NCBI GenBank assembly: GCA_902784585.1 | Contig: CACZVM010000003.1 | Coordinates: 158,812 to 222,811, forward strand | Direction: 5' to 3' | Source: an uncultured Bacteroidales bacterium | Lineage (GTDB): Bacteria > Bacteroidota > Bacteroidia > Bacteroidales > Paludibacteraceae | Length of the DNA: 64,000 bases | Shown: positions 34,726 through 43,823 of the stretch, in pieces | How the letters are laid out: each line of letters starts with the position of its first letter | How positions within the stretch are numbered: the first letter of the stretch is position 1 | The notes under the pieces: generated by a model | Told to the model about the DNA's origin: nothing | Seen by the model: only the letters and a program-made list of their open reading frames with translations | Database searches by the model: none | Made by a program: the position numbers and the translations under genes

Positions 34726-35811
34726 ATGTTAAAAACCACTCCGTTTACAGACATCCATATTGCACTCGGTGCCAAAATGGCCGAGTTCGCGGGTTTCAAT
34801 ATGCCTATCCAATACCCTACAGGTATCAACCAGGAACACATGATCGTTCGTGAAGGCGTAGGAGTCTTCGACGTAAGCCATATGGGAGAGTTTTGGGTAA
34901 AAGGTGAGCAAGCACTCGATTTTCTGCAGTATATCACCACCAACGACCTCTCCGTCATCCCCTCCGGCAAGGCACAATACACTTGTATGCCCAACGGCAA
35001 AGGCGGCATCGTGGACGACTTGATCATCTACAAATACTCCACCACCAAATATCTGATGGTTGTCAATGCCGGTAATATTGACAAGGACTGGGCGTGGGTG
35101 AATCATGTCAAAGAAGAGAAGTTCCCCACTGCTGACATCAAGCTGGATAATGCCAGCGATCGTTATGGTCAGTTGGCAGTACAAGGCCCCAAAGCCACTG
35201 AGCTACTGCAACTATTGACCGATGCCGATCTGAAGTCAATTGACTATTATGCGTTCCGCGAATGGAGTTTTGCGGGCGTTCCTGGTGTTATTCTCAGCAA
35301 TACCGGCTACACGGGAGCAGGTGGATTTGAACTCTATTTCCCGGCGGAACGGGGCATTGAGATATGGAATGCGCTCTTCGAAGTAGGCAAGCCTTTTGGC
35401 CTCGCTCCAATTGGTTTAGGCGCTCGCGACTCGCTGCGTCTGGAGAAATGGTACTGTCTTTACGGCCATGACATAGATGACACCACTTCGCCTCTCGAGG
35501 CAGGCCTGGGATGGATCACAAAGCTCGATGCCAAAGACTTTATCGATCGTGATTTCCTCAGACAGCAGAAAGCCGAAGGTGTAAAGCGCAAACTGGTGCA
35601 TTTCGAGTGCTTGGAGCGTGCTATTCCGCGTAACGGCTACGAGATCTGCGACGAAGCCGGCAACGTGATAGGCAATGTTACCTCCGGCATCATGCTGCCC
35701 AACACCAAGGTAGGCATCGGTATGGGATACGTACAGACACCTTTCGCCAAGAAAGAGACGGTCATCTATATTAAGATACGCGAGAAACTTATTCCTGCCA
35801 AAGAAGTATAA
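34726..35811 (+). CDS. gcvT: Aminomethyltransferase (glycine cleavage T protein)
   Basis: 361 residues. It transfers the aminomethyl carbon of glycine from H protein to tetrahydrofolate. Typical features: [20 protein letters not shown] at the start, [16 protein letters not shown] (catalytic Asp region), [17 protein letters not shown] and LEAGLGW with a C-terminal barrel ([20 protein letters not shown]). H and P protein genes are not in the window. The stop codon shares a base with the start of the next gene. Confidence 0.97.
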   Translation: MLKTTPFTDIHIALGAKMAEFAGFNMPIQYPTGINQEHMIVREGVGVFDVSHMGEFWVKGEQALDFLQYITTNDLSVIPSGKAQYTCMPNGKGGIVDDLIIYKYSTTKYLMVVNAGNIDKDWAWVNHVKEEKFPTADIKLDNASDRYGQLAVQGPKATELLQLLTDADLKSIDYYAFREWSFAGVPGVILSNTGYTGAGGFELYFPAERGIEIWNALFEVGKPFGLAPIGLGARDSLRLEKWYCLYGHDIDDTTSPLEAGLGWITKLDAKDFIDRDFLRQQKAEGVKRKLVHFECLERAIPRNGYEICDEAGNVIGNVTSGIMLPNTKVGIGMGYVQTPFAKKETVIYIKIREKLIPAKEV

Positions 35812-36749
35812 TGAGTAAAAATGTAGCATTGGTGCTTGGCTCGGGCGGGGCACGCGGATTGGCACATATCGGTGCTATCGAGGCCCTGGAGGAGCGTGGT
35901 TATACTATTACCAGTATAGCCGGTTGCTCAATGGGCAGCATCATTGCAGGCATGTATGCAGCGGGGCAACTCAAAGAAGCCAAGGAGTGGTTTCTGCAGG
36001 TAGACAAGCAACTCATACTACGTATGATGGACATTAACCTGCTTAGCGGGAACAGTCTGGTCAAAGGACGACGCATCATCCAGGAACTGGAAAAAGTGGT
36101 GCCCGACAGACCTATTGAAAAACTGCGCATCCCCTGCACCATTGTCGCCTCTGACATGATGAACACAGAGGAAGTGATATTCCGCAGCGGCAGTTTGTTT
36201 GAAGCGGTGCGTGCCTCCATCAGCATACCCCTATTCTTCCAGCCTGTCCAGATAGGCAATCGGCTACTGATAGATGGGGGCATACTAAATCCGCTTCCTC
36301 TCCATCTGGTAGAGCGCACTCCCGGCGACATACTTATCGCTATGGATATCAGCGGAAAGGACAGTATGCCTGTGACGCAGACCATCCCCGACCCCATCGA
36401 CGTAGATGGCACACTTGCCGAAGTAAAGGCAACCGGTATTCCTGTACCTACGTCCTGGGAGAAACAATTACGTCAGTTTGGCAAACGTGTAGATGACTAT
36501 CGTCGCAAGCGCGCGACTGATCTGGGACGCAATATCAATTTTGTGGACCTGCTGGATAGAATGTCCGATATGCAGATCCAACAAAACACCCTGCTCGCAC
36601 TGCGGCTCACACCTCCTGACATACATGCCGTCATGCGCCAATATGCATACAACACATTCGATTTCGACAAAGCGCAACAGATCATCGCAGACGGCAGACG
36701 GATCATGACGGAAGCGCTCGAACAATATGAAAAAGATGCAAAAAAATGA
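35811..36749 (+). CDS. Patatin-like phospholipase
   Basis: 312 residues. Serine lipid hydrolase of the RssA/NTE group. Oxyanion loop GSGGARGLAH (residues 10-19), nucleophile Ser in GCSMGSI (about 42-48) and catalytic Asp in IDGGILNPLPL (about 157) are present, so the dyad is complete. A C-terminal helical region of about 90 residues follows. It lacks a signal peptide and is likely cytoplasmic or membrane-attached. It is the last gene of the cluster from 32110. Confidence 0.93.
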   Translation: MSKNVALVLGSGGARGLAHIGAIEALEERGYTITSIAGCSMGSIIAGMYAAGQLKEAKEWFLQVDKQLILRMMDINLLSGNSLVKGRRIIQELEKVVPDRPIEKLRIPCTIVASDMMNTEEVIFRSGSLFEAVRASISIPLFFQPVQIGNRLLIDGGILNPLPLHLVERTPGDILIAMDISGKDSMPVTQTIPDPIDVDGTLAEVKATGIPVPTSWEKQLRQFGKRVDDYRRKRATDLGRNINFVDLLDRMSDMQIQQNTLLALRLTPPDIHAVMRQYAYNTFDFDKAQQIIADGRRIMTEALEQYEKDAKK

Positions 36750-36765
36750 AAAAAAGCAATAAATA

Positions 36766-36797
36766 GTTGGTTATGTGAAAAAAAAAACGTACCTTTG
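36766..36797 (+). promoter_or_regulatory. Promoter of the acyl-CoA ligase gene
   Basis: GTTG (36766-36769), 20-base spacer, TACCTTTG (36790-36797). The -33 box is one base off the usual form. Confidence 0.6.
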
Positions 36798-36851
36798 CAG
36801 AAATTTTCATAACATACTATCGTAAAAGCGAACTAAAAACAAAAGAATTAT

Positions 36852-38501
36852 ATGGCAACAAAACACTATTTCTCCTATTTGCAAGAGACTATGGCTAGTC
36901 GCTGGAACTCTCTGGCTCTCAAAGACCTGGACGGCGAAAACCAATACACGTATGCCGAATTGGCAGCGGCCATCAAGCGTCTCCATATCACGTGGAAGGA
37001 ATTAGGTATCAAAGAGGGTGATAAGATTGCTCTCTGCGGTCGTAACTGCGCCAACTGGGGATTGCTTTTCCTTGCTGTAGAGAGTTATAAAGCAGTAGTT
37101 GTAAGTATTCTGCCAGATTTCACGGCTGACGGTATATACAGTCTGGTAGACCACTCCGAGGCCGTACTGCTCTATGTAGGTCCGAACGTGAAGAAGAAGA
37201 TTGACCCCGCGCAGATGAAGAGACTGAAGGCTACTATTTTCATGGACGATATGACGCTGGTTGCTTCTGAAGAGAAGACTGCCAAGGCATATGCCAATGT
37301 GGATAAAGCGTTTGCAAAAGCGTATCCCGATGGCGTTCAATTGAGCGACATCCAATTCCCTACCGACAACTACGACGATCTGGCAATCATCAACTATACC
37401 AGTGGCTCTACCGGCAACCCGAAGGGTGTAATGCTGACCCATCTCAACCTGAGTGGTAACGTAGAGTTTGCCAGCCAACGCATTCCCCACAAACCGGGAG
37501 ATGCAGTGCTGTCTATGTTGCCTATCGCACATATGTTCGGACTGATGTTCGAATTCCTTTATCAGGTGTGCGATGGCGCGCAGGTATATTTCCTAACCCA
37601 GGCTCCGACACCTACAGTACTGATGAAAGCCTTCGCACAGGTAAAGCCGTTCATGATTCTTACCGTACCTTTGGTGATCGAGAAGATTGTCAAGAAGGGT
37701 GTACTACCCAAGATCAGCAGCCCGCTGATGAAAGTGCTATGGAAGACACCCGGCATCAAGAATGTCATACGCGGCAAAGTAAAAGAAGGTCTCCACAAGA
37801 CTTTCGGCGGTCAGGTACGTTTCCTGATCATCGGTGGTGCCGCACTCAATGGCGAAGTAGAACAAGTGCTTCACGATATCCGCTTTGAGTACTGCGTAGG
37901 TTACGGAATGACGGAATGCGGTCCGCTAATCAGCTATGAAGACTGGTGGGACTATGCTTTCCATAGCTGCGGGAAACAACTGCCGCAATGCCACGTTCGT
38001 ATTGACTCTGAAGATCCTACTGGCAAAGATGGCGAGATCCAAGTAAAAGGTATCAACATCATGAAAGGCTACTATAAAAACGAAGAGGCTACTAAGGCGG
38101 TATTCACCGAGGACGGATGGATGCGCACCGGCGATCTGGGCGTACTGGACAAAGCCGGCAATATCTACATCCATGGTCGTTCCAAGAACATGATCCTCGG
38201 TGCCAGCGGACAGAACATCTACCCGGAGGAGCTGGAGGATAAACTCAACTCGATGCCTTGCGTAGTGGAGTCCATCGTTGTCGATCGTGACCACAAACTG
38301 GTAGCACTCATCTTCCCGGACAACTCTTCGGAAGGCAAGAAGCTGCTGGGCACCAAGACTATCATGGAGCAAATGGAAGAAAACCGTATTGCGGTTAACA
38401 AGACGCTCCCGCAATATAGCCAGATCAGCGGTTTTGAATTGGTAGCACAGGAGTTTGAGAAGACGCCAAAGCGCTCCATCAAACGTTATCTGTACAAGTA
38501 A
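36852..38501 (+). CDS. Long-chain fatty acid-CoA ligase-like AMP-binding enzyme
   Basis: 549 residues. ANL-superfamily enzyme that activates a carboxylic acid with ATP. The P-loop motif is INYTSGSTGNPKGVMLTHL (about 180-198). Other family motifs: YGMTECGPLIS, RTGDLGVLDKAGNIYIHGR and the catalytic lysine in TPKRSIKRYLYK at the C-terminus. Length and layout fit fatty acyl-CoA synthetases, but the acid is not determined by the sequence. It has its own promoter, and the HAD gene converges only seven bases beyond its stop. Confidence 0.93.
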   Translation: MATKHYFSYLQETMASRWNSLALKDLDGENQYTYAELAAAIKRLHITWKELGIKEGDKIALCGRNCANWGLLFLAVESYKAVVVSILPDFTADGIYSLVDHSEAVLLYVGPNVKKKIDPAQMKRLKATIFMDDMTLVASEEKTAKAYANVDKAFAKAYPDGVQLSDIQFPTDNYDDLAIINYTSGSTGNPKGVMLTHLNLSGNVEFASQRIPHKPGDAVLSMLPIAHMFGLMFEFLYQVCDGAQVYFLTQAPTPTVLMKAFAQVKPFMILTVPLVIEKIVKKGVLPKISSPLMKVLWKTPGIKNVIRGKVKEGLHKTFGGQVRFLIIGGAALNGEVEQVLHDIRFEYCVGYGMTECGPLISYEDWWDYAFHSCGKQLPQCHVRIDSEDPTGKDGEIQVKGINIMKGYYKNEEATKAVFTEDGWMRTGDLGVLDKAGNIYIHGRSKNMILGASGQNIYPEELEDKLNSMPCVVESIVVDRDHKLVALIFPDNSSEGKKLLGTKTIMEQMEENRIAVNKTLPQYSQISGFELVAQEFEKTPKRSIKRYLYK

Positions 38502-38508
38502 GTTCCGC

Positions 38509-39171
38509 TTAGAGAATATCTAGCAACTCAGAGAGCCGCGCTATCGTACGCACTTGATGTACGGGCGCGGTTTCTTGTTGCCGACAGAAGTAGCAGGTAT
38601 CCAACCCTGCCGCCTGAGCGCCCAATACATCCGTCGTCATACTGTCGCCCACCATCAATACTTCATGCGGTTGCAGTCCGCTACGACGCAACGCCTCCAG
38701 ATAAAAACGTATATCGGGCTTGTCATAACCTATATCCATTGATATATACGTATCTTCGAAATATGGCAGCAACCCAGCATAGGCCAGCCGGCTCCGCTGC
38801 AGATGTCCGAAACTGTTAGACGCAGCAAAGAGCCGATAGCCTCGCTTACACAAGGTTTCAAGAGTTTCTTTCGCCTCCGGAACCAAGACATGTGTCTTGC
38901 CCCAGGCGGCACGAAAAGACTGCTTGAACGGTTCTACTGCCTCCGGAGGATAGCCCACCGTGGCAATAAACTCCTTAGGATACAACTCCATCACATCCGC
39001 AATCGTGTGCAGACCGTGTTTCGCCTCCGAAAACAGACGACCACTGATCTGAAAGAAAATATCAAAATATTCCGGATGCTCGGGCATTGCTGCCAGAAAA
39101 GCCTCTCGACAACATGGAATATAGTCAAGCAATGTATCGTCTATGTCAATAAAAATTGCCTTATATTTCAT
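38509..39171 (-). CDS. YjjG-like HAD hydrolase (pyrimidine 5'-nucleotidase type)
   Basis: 220 residues. HAD motif I is FIDIDDTLLDY (nucleophile and acid/base Asp), motif II FAASNSF, motif III Lys in GYDKPDIRFY, and motif IV VLMVGDSMTTDVLGAQ. A helical C1 cap lies between. The SMDIGYDKPDIRFY and VGDSMTTD pattern matches the YjjG group, which dephosphorylates noncanonical pyrimidine nucleotides. Substrate is inferred from the family. It converges with the ligase gene. Confidence 0.9.
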   Translation of the reverse strand: MKYKAIFIDIDDTLLDYIPCCREAFLAAMPEHPEYFDIFFQISGRLFSEAKHGLHTIADVMELYPKEFIATVGYPPEAVEPFKQSFRAAWGKTHVLVPEAKETLETLCKRGYRLFAASNSFGHLQRSRLAYAGLLPYFEDTYISMDIGYDKPDIRFYLEALRRSGLQPHEVLMVGDSMTTDVLGAQAAGLDTCYFCRQQETAPVHQVRTIARLSELLDIL

Positions 39172-39187
39172 TTTTTTCGTCTAAAGT

Positions 39188-39218
39188 TTTGTCAATTCAA
39201 AAAAAAGCAGTACCTTTG
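39188..39218 (+). promoter_or_regulatory. Promoter of the tRNA-Pro unit
   Basis: TTTG (39188-39191), 19-base spacer, TACCTTTG (39211-39218). The transcript would begin near 39225 and include the structured element at 39251-39298 before the tRNA. Confidence 0.7.
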
Positions 39219-39250
39219 CACCCGCTTTTCAGGAGTTGGCGCTAAACCAT

Positions 39251-39298
39251 CCTAGGCGGAGGCCGCTCCTTCCGTTCCGTCGGAAGGACGCTCCGGGT
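39251..39298 (+). other. 48-base structured element, copy E2, joined to the 5' end of tRNA-Pro
   Basis: It begins CCTAGGCGGAGGCCGC (small hairpin GCGG-AGG-CCGC), then an 8-bp hairpin with arms 39267-39274 and 39281-39288 around the loop TTCCGT, then ACGCTCCGGGT, whose last five bases are already tRNA. It matches the inverse of 62374-62421 at 40 of 48 positions; six of the eight differences are three compensated base pairs in the second hairpin. Possible roles are a processed tRNA leader, a small RNA or a mobile palindromic repeat. Confidence 0.7.
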
Positions 39299-39368
39299 AG
39301 TAGTTCAGCCCGGTTAGAATGCCTGCTTTGGGAGCAGGTGGTCGCGCGTTCGAATCGCGCCTACCCGA
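39294..39368 (+). tRNA. tRNA-Pro (anticodon TGG)
   Basis: 75 bases. The acceptor stem CGGGTAG pairs perfectly with CTACCCG, discriminator A. Anticodon arm CCTGC-TTTGGGA-GCAGG gives UGG. T arm is GCGCG-TTCGAAT-CGCGC. CCA is not encoded. It is followed by a strong terminator and preceded by its own promoter. Confidence 0.98.
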
Positions 39369-39371
39369 CTT

Positions 39372-39396
39372 GAGGACCTTGGGTCCTCTTTTTTTT
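39372..39396 (+). terminator. Terminator of tRNA-Pro
   Basis: GAGGACC-TTG-GGTCCTC stem followed by eight T. From here to 39624 I see no gene: only weak open frames and no clear element. Confidence 0.92.
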
Positions 39397-39624
39397 ATAC
39401 ATACATATACAACAAAACAAAAGTGCCCGCGTAAACTTTGCTCGAGAAAACTCCTGAGAATAGGATTTGAGGCCTGCTTTTTCCTCTGTAATCCGACCAC
39501 CTCATCGCTACCATTACTGGGTCACGGCGTAGAGTATCGGCACGCCATTAGTGAAGCTACAGCACTCGGTAAGATAAATTTGTTGAGTTTTCCGGTTCCT
39601 ATTGTTACGTTGGGGCACTATATG

Positions 39625-40953
39625 TTAAAGTATGGCACGATGCCACCCTATTGTAATCACAAAGCGGTGAGTATCTGCATGCACCCTCTGACTATACGCA
39701 TCCGGATGCACGTGATAGTTGTACGACTGCCAACGATACTGGTAAGCAGCTTGTACGATAAATTGTTTTCCTCTATATCCTATACCTGCCGAGGCACAAT
39801 GTGCACTAAGCCAATGACTGCTGTAGGCATCCCTACGATAAAATCCGGGTGCCAGATTCAATGCACGAGTCTGATGCTTGAAGGTAGTCTCCCATGCATA
39901 ACCAACATTCATATACAAGCCCTCCACTGGCGTGATCTCAAAACCAGAACGAAATGCATGCGTGTCGTCGCTATAGAACATATGCTGGTAGTCATACTGC
40001 ACTGAAGCTATTCCGTAATGCCCCATCGTAAACGCAGCACCCACGCTCAGACGCAGCGGCATATGGAAATCAGAGTACGTTTCGCGCATATCGCGCGCGT
40101 AGCAATACCTAAGCGTATCAGTGAGGGAAGAGAAAGTACCGGAAGTATAAATGGTTACAGACCCCAAACTGGGTGTATGCAGCGACAAACCGACACGCGC
40201 CCACCTGGATGGACGGTATATCACTCCAAAGGCCGCATTACATCCAACGCCTGTCAGCGTAAACGCGCTCTCATTCTTGATATCCACATACTCTCCTGCC
40301 GGATTGAGTGTCGGGAAGTACTCATAGTAATCGCCATCAGAAGAAAGAAGATAAGATTGGATATGCAGGCCTAGGCCGACATACCAGCGATGAGCGATAT
40401 TCATACCCCAACTGAATGCATACTCATGGGCAGCACCCGACTCAAATACAAGTTGGTCGTAACCAGTATTGAGGGGATACGTCGGATATGATATACCCAA
40501 GTTGACACCCTCCTCATTCAATAGATGACCCAAGGAAGGACTTTCTATCCCCACCAAGTGCACGCGGCGCGAGAAATCGTGCGTGCGGCGGTAGGAGAAC
40601 ATGACAGCATTGCTGATGGCGCCATAGTCAGTGAATCGCTCACCAAAAGCAAACACTATTGATGCTTGGGGCACAATGGCTTTATTCTTCCGCCCGGAGA
40701 TTGTCAACCCTTCCTGACAAGTACGATCAAAGGCTCCTCCGATGGAGAACAGCAATTCCGAATGACGATAGAATCCAAGTCCGGCAGGATTGTCTGCCGC
40801 GGCTGAAGGATCTGCTCCCACGGCCGTCATCGCACCCGCCATGCCTACATAGCGCGCTGTGCCCATCGGGCTACGCTCATTCAGACGCTCGTAGTCCTGT
40901 GCTTGCAAAGCCAGTACGTTCAGCACCAGTCCTATGATAAACACTTTCTTCAT
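39625..40953 (-). CDS. FadL/OmpP1-like outer membrane barrel
   Basis: 442 residues. A signal peptide (MKKVFIIGLVLNVLALQA) is followed by ARYVGMAGAMTAVGADPSAA and ADNPAGLGFYRHSEL, the N-terminal hatch-like signature of OmpP1/FadL-type barrels in Bacteroidota. The remainder alternates short hydrophobic strands. The family moves hydrophobic compounds across the outer membrane; the actual substrate here is unknown. It overlaps the small lipoprotein gene upstream (ATGA) and ends the trpS operon. Confidence 0.88.
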   Translation of the reverse strand: MKKVFIIGLVLNVLALQAQDYERLNERSPMGTARYVGMAGAMTAVGADPSAAADNPAGLGFYRHSELLFSIGGAFDRTCQEGLTISGRKNKAIVPQASIVFAFGERFTDYGAISNAVMFSYRRTHDFSRRVHLVGIESPSLGHLLNEEGVNLGISYPTYPLNTGYDQLVFESGAAHEYAFSWGMNIAHRWYVGLGLHIQSYLLSSDGDYYEYFPTLNPAGEYVDIKNESAFTLTGVGCNAAFGVIYRPSRWARVGLSLHTPSLGSVTIYTSGTFSSLTDTLRYCYARDMRETYSDFHMPLRLSVGAAFTMGHYGIASVQYDYQHMFYSDDTHAFRSGFEITPVEGLYMNVGYAWETTFKHQTRALNLAPGFYRRDAYSSHWLSAHCASAGIGYRGKQFIVQAAYQYRWQSYNYHVHPDAYSQRVHADTHRFVITIGWHRAIL

Positions 40954-41165
40954 CGATGAATCCTAACAGTAATCGTTGTGTCTTGCTCATGCAGTATCTC
41001 CAGCGTTGGAGCCGACTCCTCTAGAGCCGCAGACTCCCTCTGCTCCACGAATTGTCCCTCATAATCAGGCCAATAGTACGCATCATCCAATGGTACTTTT
41101 TTGGCGGAAGAGCACGCCGCGAAGAGGCATGCGACGAACAGCAATATGATTATTCGTATTCTCAT
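40950..41165 (-). CDS. Small lipoprotein
   Basis: 71 residues. The lipoprotein signal ends LFAAC (Cys18), followed by an acidic stretch with Glu and Tyr (DDAYYWPDYEGQF) and a short C-terminal ITVRIHR strand. Function is unknown. The start shares a base with the trpS stop and the end overlaps the barrel gene by four bases. Tight coupling suggests it may serve the barrel protein, which is inferred. Confidence 0.8.
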   Translation of the reverse strand: MRIRIIILLFVACLFAACSSAKKVPLDDAYYWPDYEGQFVEQRESAALEESAPTLEILHEQDTTITVRIHR

Positions 41166-42154
41166 CAGACCTTACGGAAGCCAATAATCTCTCTTACTTC
41201 CTCTATCGTCTTCTCTGCACGTGCGGCAGCTGCTTCTGCGCCCTGACGCATTATGCGGTCGAGCAGCACGTCGTCGTTGGCGTAGGCCTGTATACGCTCG
41301 CGTATCGGGTTGAGCAGCGTGTTGCAGTCGGCGGCTATCTGTTTCTTCATGTCGCCGTAGCGTATCTCCATGCGGTTGTAGAGGTCGTTGTAGTAGTCGG
41401 CCGCCTCTTTGCCACTGATGAGTTCGCAGAAGGTGAACAAGTTCTGTATCACTTCCGGCTTCTCCTGGTTGAGCTGCGTAGGTCCCTGGTCGGTCACGGC
41501 GCGCATGATCTTCTTCGTCACCGTCTTCTCGTCGTCGCAGAGGTAGATACAGTTGCCTTCGCTCTTGCCCATCTTGCCGCTACCGTCCAGGCCCGGCACT
41601 TTCACCGCCTTGTCGGCGAAATGGAAGGATGCCGGCTCTTTGAAGTACTCCACATTATAGATGCGGTTGAAGCGGCGGGCAAACAGACGAGCCATCTCCA
41701 TATTCTGCTCCTGGTCTTTTCCTACCGGCACTTTGTCTGCCTTGTGCATCAGGATATCCGCCGCCATCAGGCAGGGATACGTAAGCAAGCCTGCGTTGAC
41801 ATTGTCCGGCTGTTTGCGCACCTTCTCCTTGAAACTCGTCACGCGTTCCAACTCGCCCAGATAAGCATTCATATTGAGATACAGATACAACTCCAACACC
41901 TGCTTCACATCGCTCTGAACGTAGATAGGTGCCTTGTCCGGATCTATGCCACAGGCCAGATATTCGCTCAGGATCGTCTTAACCGAACGACGGATATTCT
42001 CCGGCGTGGGGTGCGTCGTCAGCGAGTGCCAGTCGGCAATGAAGAACATGCAGTCATACTCATCCTGCATCTTCACAAAACTCTTAACAGCTCCGAAATA
42101 GTTGCCGAGGTGCAGATTGCCCGTCGGCCGTATGCCACTAATGACTCTTTCCAT
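41165..42154 (-). CDS. trpS: Tryptophan-tRNA ligase
   Basis: 329 residues, a normal length. Class I synthetase that charges tRNA-Trp. The HIGH-type motif is GIRPTGNLHLGNYFGAVKSF and the KMSKS-type motif KMGKSEGN. YPCLMAADILMHKADKVPVG and KDQEQNMEMAR are further family blocks. It overlaps the 3' end of the lrp gene by 17 bases and is followed directly by the small lipoprotein gene. Confidence 0.98.
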   Translation of the reverse strand: MERVISGIRPTGNLHLGNYFGAVKSFVKMQDEYDCMFFIADWHSLTTHPTPENIRRSVKTILSEYLACGIDPDKAPIYVQSDVKQVLELYLYLNMNAYLGELERVTSFKEKVRKQPDNVNAGLLTYPCLMAADILMHKADKVPVGKDQEQNMEMARLFARRFNRIYNVEYFKEPASFHFADKAVKVPGLDGSGKMGKSEGNCIYLCDDEKTVTKKIMRAVTDQGPTQLNQEKPEVIQNLFTFCELISGKEAADYYNDLYNRMEIRYGDMKKQIAADCNTLLNPIRERIQAYANDDVLLDRIMRQGAEAAAARAEKTIEEVREIIGFRKV

Positions 42155-42617
42155 TTTTCTCCAATTCTATCGGTAATTGACGGAAGATCGGTTGCGCCAG
42201 TGCGGTAAGCGTCTCCGTGTTCGCCACGCCCGGGATCTCCTGTATCTTGGAATTCAAGAGATGCAGCAGGTGCTCATTATCATGAGCAAACACCTTGATT
42301 AACAAGCCATATGCGCCTAATGTATATTGCGCCTCCACCACCTCGGGTATCTGCTCAAGTGCTGCAATCACTTGGTTATACATCGAGGCTTTCTCCATGG
42401 TAATACCGATATAGACACAGAGCTGATAGCCCAGCATCTTCGGCTGCACATGGTAACTCGAACCGGTGATGACGCCATTGTCAAACATCTTCTGCACACG
42501 CTGGTGGACAGCCGCACGACTCACGCCACATTGTTCTGCCACGTCACGAAAAGGGATACGTGCACTTTGGGTGATGATCTTCAGAATCTTTCGATCCAAT
42601 TCGTCAATTTTTTCCAT
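42138..42617 (-). CDS. Lrp/AsnC family transcription regulator
   Basis: 159 residues from the ATG complementary to 42615-42617. A longer in-frame start at 42677 lies in the promoter and is rejected. The N-terminal winged helix-turn-helix is MEKIDELDRKILKIITQSAR and VAEQCGVSRAAVHQRVQKM. The C-terminal RAM (ligand-binding) domain has YIGITMEKAS, AQYTLGAYGLLIKVF and a VANTETLTAL end. It may sense an amino acid; being in front of trpS suggests, but does not show, tryptophan. Confidence 0.93.
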   Translation of the reverse strand: MEKIDELDRKILKIITQSARIPFRDVAEQCGVSRAAVHQRVQKMFDNGVITGSSYHVQPKMLGYQLCVYIGITMEKASMYNQVIAALEQIPEVVEAQYTLGAYGLLIKVFAHDNEHLLHLLNSKIQEIPGVANTETLTALAQPIFRQLPIELEKNGKSH

Positions 42618-42646
42618 TCTTTGTGTTAAAATGATTAAATTTTGCG

Positions 42647-42678
42647 CAAAGATACAACTTTTCTTGGATATATGCAAG
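42647..42678 (-). promoter_or_regulatory. Promoter of lrp-trpS, overlapping the divergent promoter
   Basis: Minus strand CTTG (42675-42678), 20-base spacer, TATCTTTG (42647-42654). Its -33 box and that of the plus-strand promoter form the palindrome CTTG-8-CAAG (42663-42678). Confidence 0.75.
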
Positions 42679-42694
42679 AATTTTTATAATTTTG
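42663..42694 (+). promoter_or_regulatory. Promoter of the O-methyltransferase gene
   Basis: CTTG (42663-42666), 20-base spacer, TAATTTTG (42687-42694). It overlaps the lrp promoter by 16 bases, so the two should compete for polymerase; the Lrp protein could bind here. Confidence 0.75.
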
Positions 42695-42713
42695 CAGCAA
42701 ATTTTGTAACATT

Positions 42714-43355
42714 ATGTCACTTGACGAATATATTTCCGCTCATACTACTCCGGAGAACGACGCACTGGAGGCTATCTCACGCGACACGCACGTGCACGTT
42801 TTGAACCCGCATATGCTTAGCGGTCACATTCAGGGACGCCTACTCAGTATGCTGAGCCATATGATACATCCCCGCCGTATTCTCGAACTCGGTACTTTCA
42901 CCGGCTACAGCGCGCTGTGCCTGGCAGAAGGGCTGACTGACGACGGGCTGCTCATCACCGTAGAGCATAATGACGAACTGGAAGAGACCATCCGTCGCAA
43001 TCTCAGTCGCTCTCCGCTAGGCGGACGAATCCGACTGCGTATAGGGGATTGCCAGGAGGTACTGAAAGAGTTGCAAGGAGAAAATCAAATCTTTGACTTG
43101 ATATTTATCGATGCCGACAAGCGTGAGTACTGCGCCTATCTGGAGCAGGTTATGCCGCTGGTTCCTGTCGGCGGCTTCATTCTGGCCGACAACACGTTGT
43201 GGGACGGACATGTGATAGACGAAGCCTATAATAAAGACAAGCAGACCCAAGGCCTGCGTGCATTCAATGAGACGGTGGCGCATGATGAGCGCCTAGAACA
43301 AGTGATCTTGCCGGTGCGTGACGGCCTGACGCTTATTCGCAAGACCGGCGAATAA
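42714..43355 (+). CDS. O-methyltransferase (family 3, S-adenosylmethionine dependent)
   Basis: 213 residues. Catechol-O-methyltransferase-like small enzyme. Residues ILELGTFTGYSALCLAEGL (about 61-79) bind S-adenosylmethionine. FDLIFIDADKREYCAYLE supplies metal-binding Asp residues, and GGFILADNTLWDGHV completes the site. The substrate is not predictable. It is divergent from the lrp gene and its 3' end overlaps the convergent acetyltransferase gene by 23 bases. Confidence 0.93.
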   Translation: MSLDEYISAHTTPENDALEAISRDTHVHVLNPHMLSGHIQGRLLSMLSHMIHPRRILELGTFTGYSALCLAEGLTDDGLLITVEHNDELEETIRRNLSRSPLGGRIRLRIGDCQEVLKELQGENQIFDLIFIDADKREYCAYLEQVMPLVPVGGFILADNTLWDGHVIDEAYNKDKQTQGLRAFNETVAHDERLEQVILPVRDGLTLIRKTGE

Positions 43356-43821
43356 AAACGATTGCCCCTCCCTCAAGCGTCCAACCGGGCAACTGAGCCG
43401 TTTCCAGATAGTCCAACCCTCTATACAACGCCAGACAGGCTGAGTTGCGCTCCGAGATAACGGCATACAAGAGACGCAGATGCAGAAAGTCGAACGCATA
43501 GCGTTCTATCTCCTCTACAGCAGCACGCCCCACCCCTCGGCCACGTGCCTCGGGCGACACATACATGCCGAGCGCCGCACGTTGATTGCGCGGATCCAGG
43601 TCAAACAGATCGATGCAGCCAAGCGTCGCACCATCCTCCTCTATTATCAATCGCAACTGACCGTCCCGGTAAATATCTCCGGTGGTAGATTCGATATAGG
43701 CGCGCAGGTCTTGCTGCGAGAGCGGATTATGGTTGTCGCCGTCTGCCCAGGCCGAAGCGTCATTCTCCCATTGATAGAGATACGGCAGGTCGGCAGGCTC
43801 TATTTTGCGTAATCGAATCAT
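43333..43821 (-). CDS. GNAT family N-acetyltransferase
   Basis: 162 residues. The acetyl-CoA site is LGMYVSPEARGRGVGRAAVE (about 84-103), preceded by the substrate half (RLRKIEPADLPYLYQWEND) and followed by LHLRLLYAVISERNSACLALY, typical of RimJ/SpeG-like members. Substrate could be a protein N-terminus or a polyamine; this is not determined. It overlaps the O-methyltransferase gene at its 3' end. Confidence 0.9.
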   Translation of the reverse strand: MIRLRKIEPADLPYLYQWENDASAWADGDNHNPLSQQDLRAYIESTTGDIYRDGQLRLIIEEDGATLGCIDLFDLDPRNQRAALGMYVSPEARGRGVGRAAVEEIERYAFDFLHLRLLYAVISERNSACLALYRGLDYLETAQLPGWTLEGGAIVFIRRSCE

Positions 43822-43823
43822 GC

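Noticed and set aside
39252-39500. Minus-strand frame of 82 codons across tRNA-Pro
   Set aside because: It is antisense to the tRNA (RRDSNARPPAPKAGILTGL-type text), a common false call over tRNA genes.
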